The position numbers and the translations under genes were made by a program. Of a DNA stretch of 8,543 nucleotides, positions 6,159-8,543 are shown in pieces. Source of the DNA: Methyloprofundus sp. (lineage in GTDB: Bacteria; Pseudomonadota; Gammaproteobacteria; Methylococcales; Methylomonadaceae); assembly GCA_013138555.1 (NCBI GenBank), contig WTCN01000308.1, forward strand, positions 1 to 8,543, read 5' to 3'. Below the pieces are notes generated by a model. The model was not told where the DNA came from and did no database searches. It saw only the letters and a list, made by a program, of their open reading frames with translations. Every line of letters starts with the position of its first letter. The first letter of the stretch is position 1.

Positions 6159-6557
6159 ATGAATAAAAAACTTTTCTCATTAAGTGCGCTGGCACTCAGC
6201 TCTGTTTTAGCAACAGGGTGCTCGACAATCTTCGATAAACAGTCTGCTGATATAGAAACAGTCCCCATGAATAATTATCCAACCCGTGATCGTGTTGAAT
6301 ATGTCTTTAACTGTATTGCCAAACATGGTGGCAATCTGCTTGACTATGTCCCCCGATATAACTGCGGCTGTAAAATTGATAAGATTGCGGAGCAGTTAAC
6401 GTTTGAAGAATACGAAGCCGCAACAACCTTTACTATGCTACGCAGTACACCTGGAGAAAAAGGCGCAGTGTTTCGTGACCCAAAGCAATCTAAAAGTTTA
6501 CGTACACGATTGAAAGAAGCTGAGGCATATGCCGAAGAAAGCTGCTTTGTAAAATAA
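6159..6557 (+). CDS. Small Cys-containing lipoprotein of unknown function
   Basis: This 132-residue protein has a clear lipoprotein signal: MNKK, a hydrophobic stretch and the lipobox LATGC (Cys21), followed by Ser, which favours the outer membrane. I do not recognise the family. The mature part has four further cysteines: Cys52 in VFNCIAKHGG, the CxC pair Cys69 and Cys71 in YNCGCKID, and Cys129 in EESCFVK. Such a set could form two disulfides in the periplasm or hold a metal or heme-like group. A CxxCH heme c motif is absent. The middle is rich in charged helix-forming residues (IAEQLTFEEYEAATTF), and TPGEKGAVFRDP (about 97-108) has the look of a conserved block. The ATG has no good Shine-Dalgarno. 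It is a single-gene unit between an extended -10 and a hairpin terminator. Reality of the gene is well supported; function is unknown. Confidence 0.8.
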   Translation: MNKKLFSLSALALSSVLATGCSTIFDKQSADIETVPMNNYPTRDRVEYVFNCIAKHGGNLLDYVPRYNCGCKIDKIAEQLTFEEYEAATTFTMLRSTPGEKGAVFRDPKQSKSLRTRLKEAEAYAEESCFVK

Positions 6558-6573
6558 CACCTTGTCACTTCTC

Positions 6574-6600
6574 ATTATCTGGGAGACAGATAATATTTTC
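6574..6600 (+). terminator. Hairpin after the lipoprotein gene
   Basis: ATTATCTG-ggaga-CAGATAAT (6574-6594) is a perfect 8-bp stem with a 5-base loop, starting 17 bp after the lipoprotein stop codon and followed by ATTTTC. The stem is AT-rich and the T-tract short, so it is a weak intrinsic terminator at best; it may act together with the second hairpin just downstream. Confidence 0.45.
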
Positions 6601-6602
6601 CT

Positions 6603-6652
6603 GCTCGTCATTCCTGCCTATTTCTAGCAGGAGTGATGACAGCTTATTTTTT
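6603..6652 (+). terminator. Second hairpin with T-tract between convergent genes
   Basis: GCT-c-GTCAT-t-CCTGC (6603-6617) pairs with GCAGG-agtg-ATGAC-AGC (6627-6643), giving 13 bp with bulges around a nine-base loop. TTATTTTTT follows (6644-6652), so on the plus strand it has the form of an intrinsic terminator. It also lies directly beyond the stop codon of the minus-strand V-ATPase operon, whose transcript would end in the same hairpin but without a T-run. Confidence 0.45.
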
Positions 6653-7331
6653 ACTTTAAAAAGTCGCCTAAACCACTGCTAACCAGCATATCAAATTGGC
6701 GCATCGCTATTGCCTCATCGCACTGCGTCCATCGATTAATAATATTCCAGCGTAAAACATAAATCAGCACCGCCTCAAAATCAAAATAATGGCTATACCC
6801 TATGCTTTCGTAGTGTTCCCAACTTAGGTTTAATAATAATTTTTCTAATTCAACGCTTTGTTCTGTCTCAAATAAAGTATTCGCCTCTTTTATCCAGGCA
6901 AAACGATGGCTTAAAGAAAAGTCATCCATTTGCCAGTTTCTGCGGATAAAAGGAACCACTTCCCCATAACCCCAGCGTTCATTTTTTGCCGGTACTTCCC
7001 TACCTAATTTACGCCGCCGTATCGCACTAATAATCGTGCGTAATTCCATACGCCATATAATGACTTTTTTGGATAAAGGGTTAGTAACAGACTGCACAAC
7101 ACGCTCTGCCTCCACTGCAATTTCTGCATCACTATTTCCGTCACGCATTTTTGCCCAGTGCAAAATACTTTCTATTTCCAGCAATTGCTGCTTATCCTGT
7201 TCATTTAATAAGCTTAAACGACGCTCAAGGTGCAGGCGGGAAACAGGTTTATTTTTCTGATCCCACAAGGACATTGGGTGGGGTGGCAAACTTGCCATTA
7301 ACATCGCATAATCCGTCTGTTGCTGTATCAC
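6651..7331 (-). CDS. V-type ATPase-associated DUF2764 protein (possible C-like subunit)
   Basis: This 226-residue soluble protein matches the DUF2764 family, which in chlamydiae, spirochaetes and some proteobacteria is encoded inside V-type ATPase operons and is thought to stand in for the central C/d subunit that links the rotor shaft to the membrane ring. The visible evidence is the N-terminal YAMLMASLPPHP block, the LERRLSLL helix, and the C-terminal YVLRWNIINRWTQCDEAIAMRQFD region. No enzymatic motif is seen. The GTG start overlaps the stop codon of subunit E as GTGA, so the two are translationally coupled; a later ATG (7304) would cut into the conserved first strand. It is the last gene of the operon as seen here, ending against the hairpins at 6603-6643. 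The family identification is from pattern and context; the C-subunit role is an inference. Confidence 0.75.
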   Translation of the reverse strand: MIQQQTDYAMLMASLPPHPMSLWDQKNKPVSRLHLERRLSLLNEQDKQQLLEIESILHWAKMRDGNSDAEIAVEAERVVQSVTNPLSKKVIIWRMELRTIISAIRRRKLGREVPAKNERWGYGEVVPFIRRNWQMDDFSLSHRFAWIKEANTLFETEQSVELEKLLLNLSWEHYESIGYSHYFDFEAVLIYVLRWNIINRWTQCDEAIAMRQFDMLVSSGLGDFLK

Positions 7332-8017
7332 CTTACTATGCCTTGTAACAGGGTACGAAAACGCGGCTGCAAGTGCTCTAATAACAGTGCTGAGAGCGTT
7401 TCATCGGTAAAATCAACCACCATATCATCATCTTTTAACCTGACCGATAAGCCACCACTAACATCATCCGACACCTTTATGGAAACACCTTTACGCAACA
7501 TATCAGCAGCTATTGCTGCGGTAAAATGCGTTAAAGTACCCGCTTTTAATTCTTCCGGGTTATTTTTTAGCTCATCTACGCCAACTGGATTATTGGGTAA
7601 AAATAGACTAATATTTTCTTTGATATCCAGATCCAGTTCCTCGCGTACTTTTCCGGCTAATTGCAGAATAAGCCGTTCCAGAAAAATCTCCTGATCCATT
7701 TTTTGCCCGACAACACGCTGTACTTCGCTACTAAAACTACCCAATAAAGTGTCGCGCAATTTTAGCAGAGCATCTCGGCTGGCTAGTTTTAATGCATCTT
7801 CTCCCGAGGCACGCAGTGCATCACTTTGCTTTCTTGCTTTATCCAGTAACAATTTTGCTTCTAACTCTGCTTCTTCAATAATCCACTCGGCACGCTTTTG
7901 CGCATCAAGGACGATTTTTTCTGCCCGTTCCTGCCCTGCCTCGACACCTTGATCACGCAGTCGCTGAATTAAGTTTTCCACCCCCGATGAGGTGGCTTTT
8001 GAATGTTGTTCATGCAT
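7328..8017 (-). CDS. atpE: V-type ATP synthase/ATPase subunit E
   Basis: Subunit E forms, usually with a partner G/H-type chain, the peripheral stalk that holds the catalytic head of the V/A-type ATPase still while the rotor turns. The 229-residue product has the family architecture. A long charged N-terminal coiled coil (about 10-95) carries repeated alanine-rich A-x-x-I and E-A-E-x-E-A-K patterns (IVLDAQKRAEWIIEEAELEAK). A globular C-terminal domain (about 105-229) contains VSGGLSVRLKDDDMVVDFTDETLSALL. The ATG has an AAGGA about nine bases upstream. The stop codon overlaps the start of the DUF2764 gene by 4 bp. The gap to the upstream subunit K gene is 175 bp and is filled by palindromic repeats, which is unusual inside a complex operon. 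The name atpE is also used for the F-type c subunit; here it means V-type E. Confidence 0.88.
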   Translation of the reverse strand: MHEQHSKATSSGVENLIQRLRDQGVEAGQERAEKIVLDAQKRAEWIIEEAELEAKLLLDKARKQSDALRASGEDALKLASRDALLKLRDTLLGSFSSEVQRVVGQKMDQEIFLERLILQLAGKVREELDLDIKENISLFLPNNPVGVDELKNNPEELKAGTLTHFTAAIAADMLRKGVSIKVSDDVSGGLSVRLKDDDMVVDFTDETLSALLLEHLQPRFRTLLQGIVR

Positions 8018-8063
8018 ATTTGTTTATCCTTAGGAATCAGAATTAAATAAAACCCGATAGTTG

Positions 8064-8145
8064 TGTAGCCCGTATGGAGCTTGCGGAATACGGGGAAGTG
8101 AGTGCACTGCTCCCCCTGTATTCCGCAAGCTTCATACAGGCTACA
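8064..8145. repeat. Long REP-like palindrome between subunit K and E genes
   Basis: The arms 8064-8095 and 8114-8145 are 32 bases each and complementary at 29 positions; two of the three exceptions are G-U pairs in one RNA orientation. The arms start TGTAGCCcGTATG and contain AGCTTGCGGAATAC. The 18-base loop holds AGTG-agtg-CACT, which can form a further small stem. No T-tract follows on the minus strand, so it does not look like an intrinsic terminator. The TGTAGCC...GGAATACGGG type is one I recall as a dispersed intergenic palindrome in gammaproteobacteria. In the minus-strand transcript it would form a very stable hairpin between the K and E cistrons. Confidence 0.8.
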
Positions 8146-8154
8146 TAAGAGCAT

Positions 8155-8185
8155 GGACTTTCGCAGTCTCTAAAGCCCCTCCTAC
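8155..8185. repeat. Degenerate REP-like hairpin after subunit K gene
   Basis: GGACTTT (8155-8161) pairs with AAAGCCC (8172-8178) with one mismatch, around a ten-base loop. The segment CTAAAGCCCCTCCTAC (8170-8185) shares 14 of 16 bases with 1086-1101, the end of the compound element near the patatin gene. It begins seven bases beyond the subunit K stop codon and lies next to the longer palindrome at 8064-8145. Confidence 0.5.
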
Positions 8186-8192
8186 ACTATTA

Positions 8193-8543
8193 TCAAACCT
8201 GCGGAATCCCAGCACTAATCACTAACGCAAAAATAAAAGCAAATACCGCAAAGCCTTCAACAATCGCCGCAGGCGCAACCGATAAACCAAAAATCTCTGG
8301 CTTGGCTTTCGAGGCATGTATCGCAGAGGCACAACATTGTCCCTGATAAATGGCACTAAACATTAACGCCAGGCCCGCTAGAACACCAATGGCAAATAAG
8401 CCAGGTGCCGCTTCTGCCGTCACGGGTCTATTTAAAGTAAACATCACCACAATGCCGTAAATAACCTGTGAGGATGGCATCGCAGAAACCCCGACATAAC
8501 GCCCATAACCACTGTCCGTATCCAACATTGCACCAATTGCAGC
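8193..8543 (-). CDS. atpK: V-type ATP synthase subunit K, C-terminal part (rotor ring)
   Basis: This is the membrane rotor subunit of the V-type ATPase, cut by the right edge; 116 residues up to the stop are visible and the frame is open to position 8543. The start lies outside, so the ATG at 8528 is internal. The fragment covers the last three membrane helices of a four-helix K subunit. The ion-binding carboxylate is Glu96 of the fragment (PAAIVEGFAVFAF). Other residues align with sodium ligands of Enterococcus hirae NtpK: MPSSQ (22-26) with L-P-G-T-Q, and Gln67 in SAIYQGQ with Gln110. The pattern therefore suggests Na+ rather than H+ coupling. A Cys-Cys pair (70-71) follows Gln67 by two residues. 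Subunits A, B, D and I are expected further right, upstream in transcription. Confidence 0.9.
   Translation of the reverse strand, partial: AAIGAMLDTDSGYGRYVGVSAMPSSQVIYGIVVMFTLNRPVTAEAAPGLFAIGVLAGLALMFSAIYQGQCCASAIHASKAKPEIFGLSVAPAAIVEGFAVFAFIFALVISAGIPQV

Noticed and set aside
7320..7694. Plus-strand frame of 124 codons opposite subunit E
   Set aside because: It is serine-rich in a way typical of the antisense of coiled-coil genes and contradicts the clear subunit E coding sequence.
7969..8154. Minus-strand frame of 61 codons between subunits K and E
   Set aside because: It runs through the long palindrome and into the start of subunit E in another frame, has no Shine-Dalgarno and no domain-like content.

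Overview
The window looks like chromosomal DNA from a gammaproteobacterium of moderate GC, roughly 43% by eye. The surE-pcm pair, the SmrA-type and MtfA-type proteins, two lipoproteins with classical lipoboxes and REP-like intergenic palindromes all fit this. The repeat style, with compact hairpins such as ttcccacgt-gga-acgtgggaa and a ctaaagcccc element, resembles what I remember from methane-oxidising Methylococcales. That placement is tentative and was not tested.

Layout. Positions 1-256 hold no convincing gene but may carry the leader of a minus-strand gene starting just off the left edge. Positions 257-833 hold a hicA-hicB toxin-antitoxin pair, more AT-rich than the rest. Positions 834-1113 are non-coding, with operator-like repeats, a 12-bp inverted repeat and a compound hairpin element. 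Then, all on the minus strand, come a patatin-like lipoprotein (1114-2319), an MtfA-type zinc peptidase (2420-3196), pcm (3294-3959) and surE (3956-4699); the last two overlap by 4 bp. Divergent from surE is smrA (4761-5330, plus), whose 3' end overlaps the convergent uppP (5283-6083, minus) by 48 bp. Divergent from uppP is a small cysteine-containing lipoprotein gene (6159-6557, plus). It converges, across two hairpins, on the end of a V-type ATPase operon (6651-8543, minus), where a DUF2764 subunit gene, the subunit E gene and a truncated subunit K gene are visible.

How the genes relate. SurE (nucleotidase) and Pcm (isoaspartyl repair methyltransferase) are a classic stationary-phase maintenance pair. 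SmrA-type proteins are nucleases; UppP recycles the undecaprenyl carrier for the cell wall. The V-ATPase genes encode parts of a rotary ion pump whose K subunit carries a sodium-type binding signature (M-P-S-S-Q, Q, E). Transcription order is K, E, DUF2764, with K preceding E, unlike the chlamydial/spirochaetal order as I recall it. An almost perfect 32-bp palindrome lies between K and E.

Most of the window is ordinary housekeeping sequence. The parts most worth a second look are the V-ATPase gene order with its intervening palindrome and sodium signature, the conserved-looking Cys-rich lipoprotein, and the repeat elements on both flanks. I found no convincing evidence of a wholly new system.
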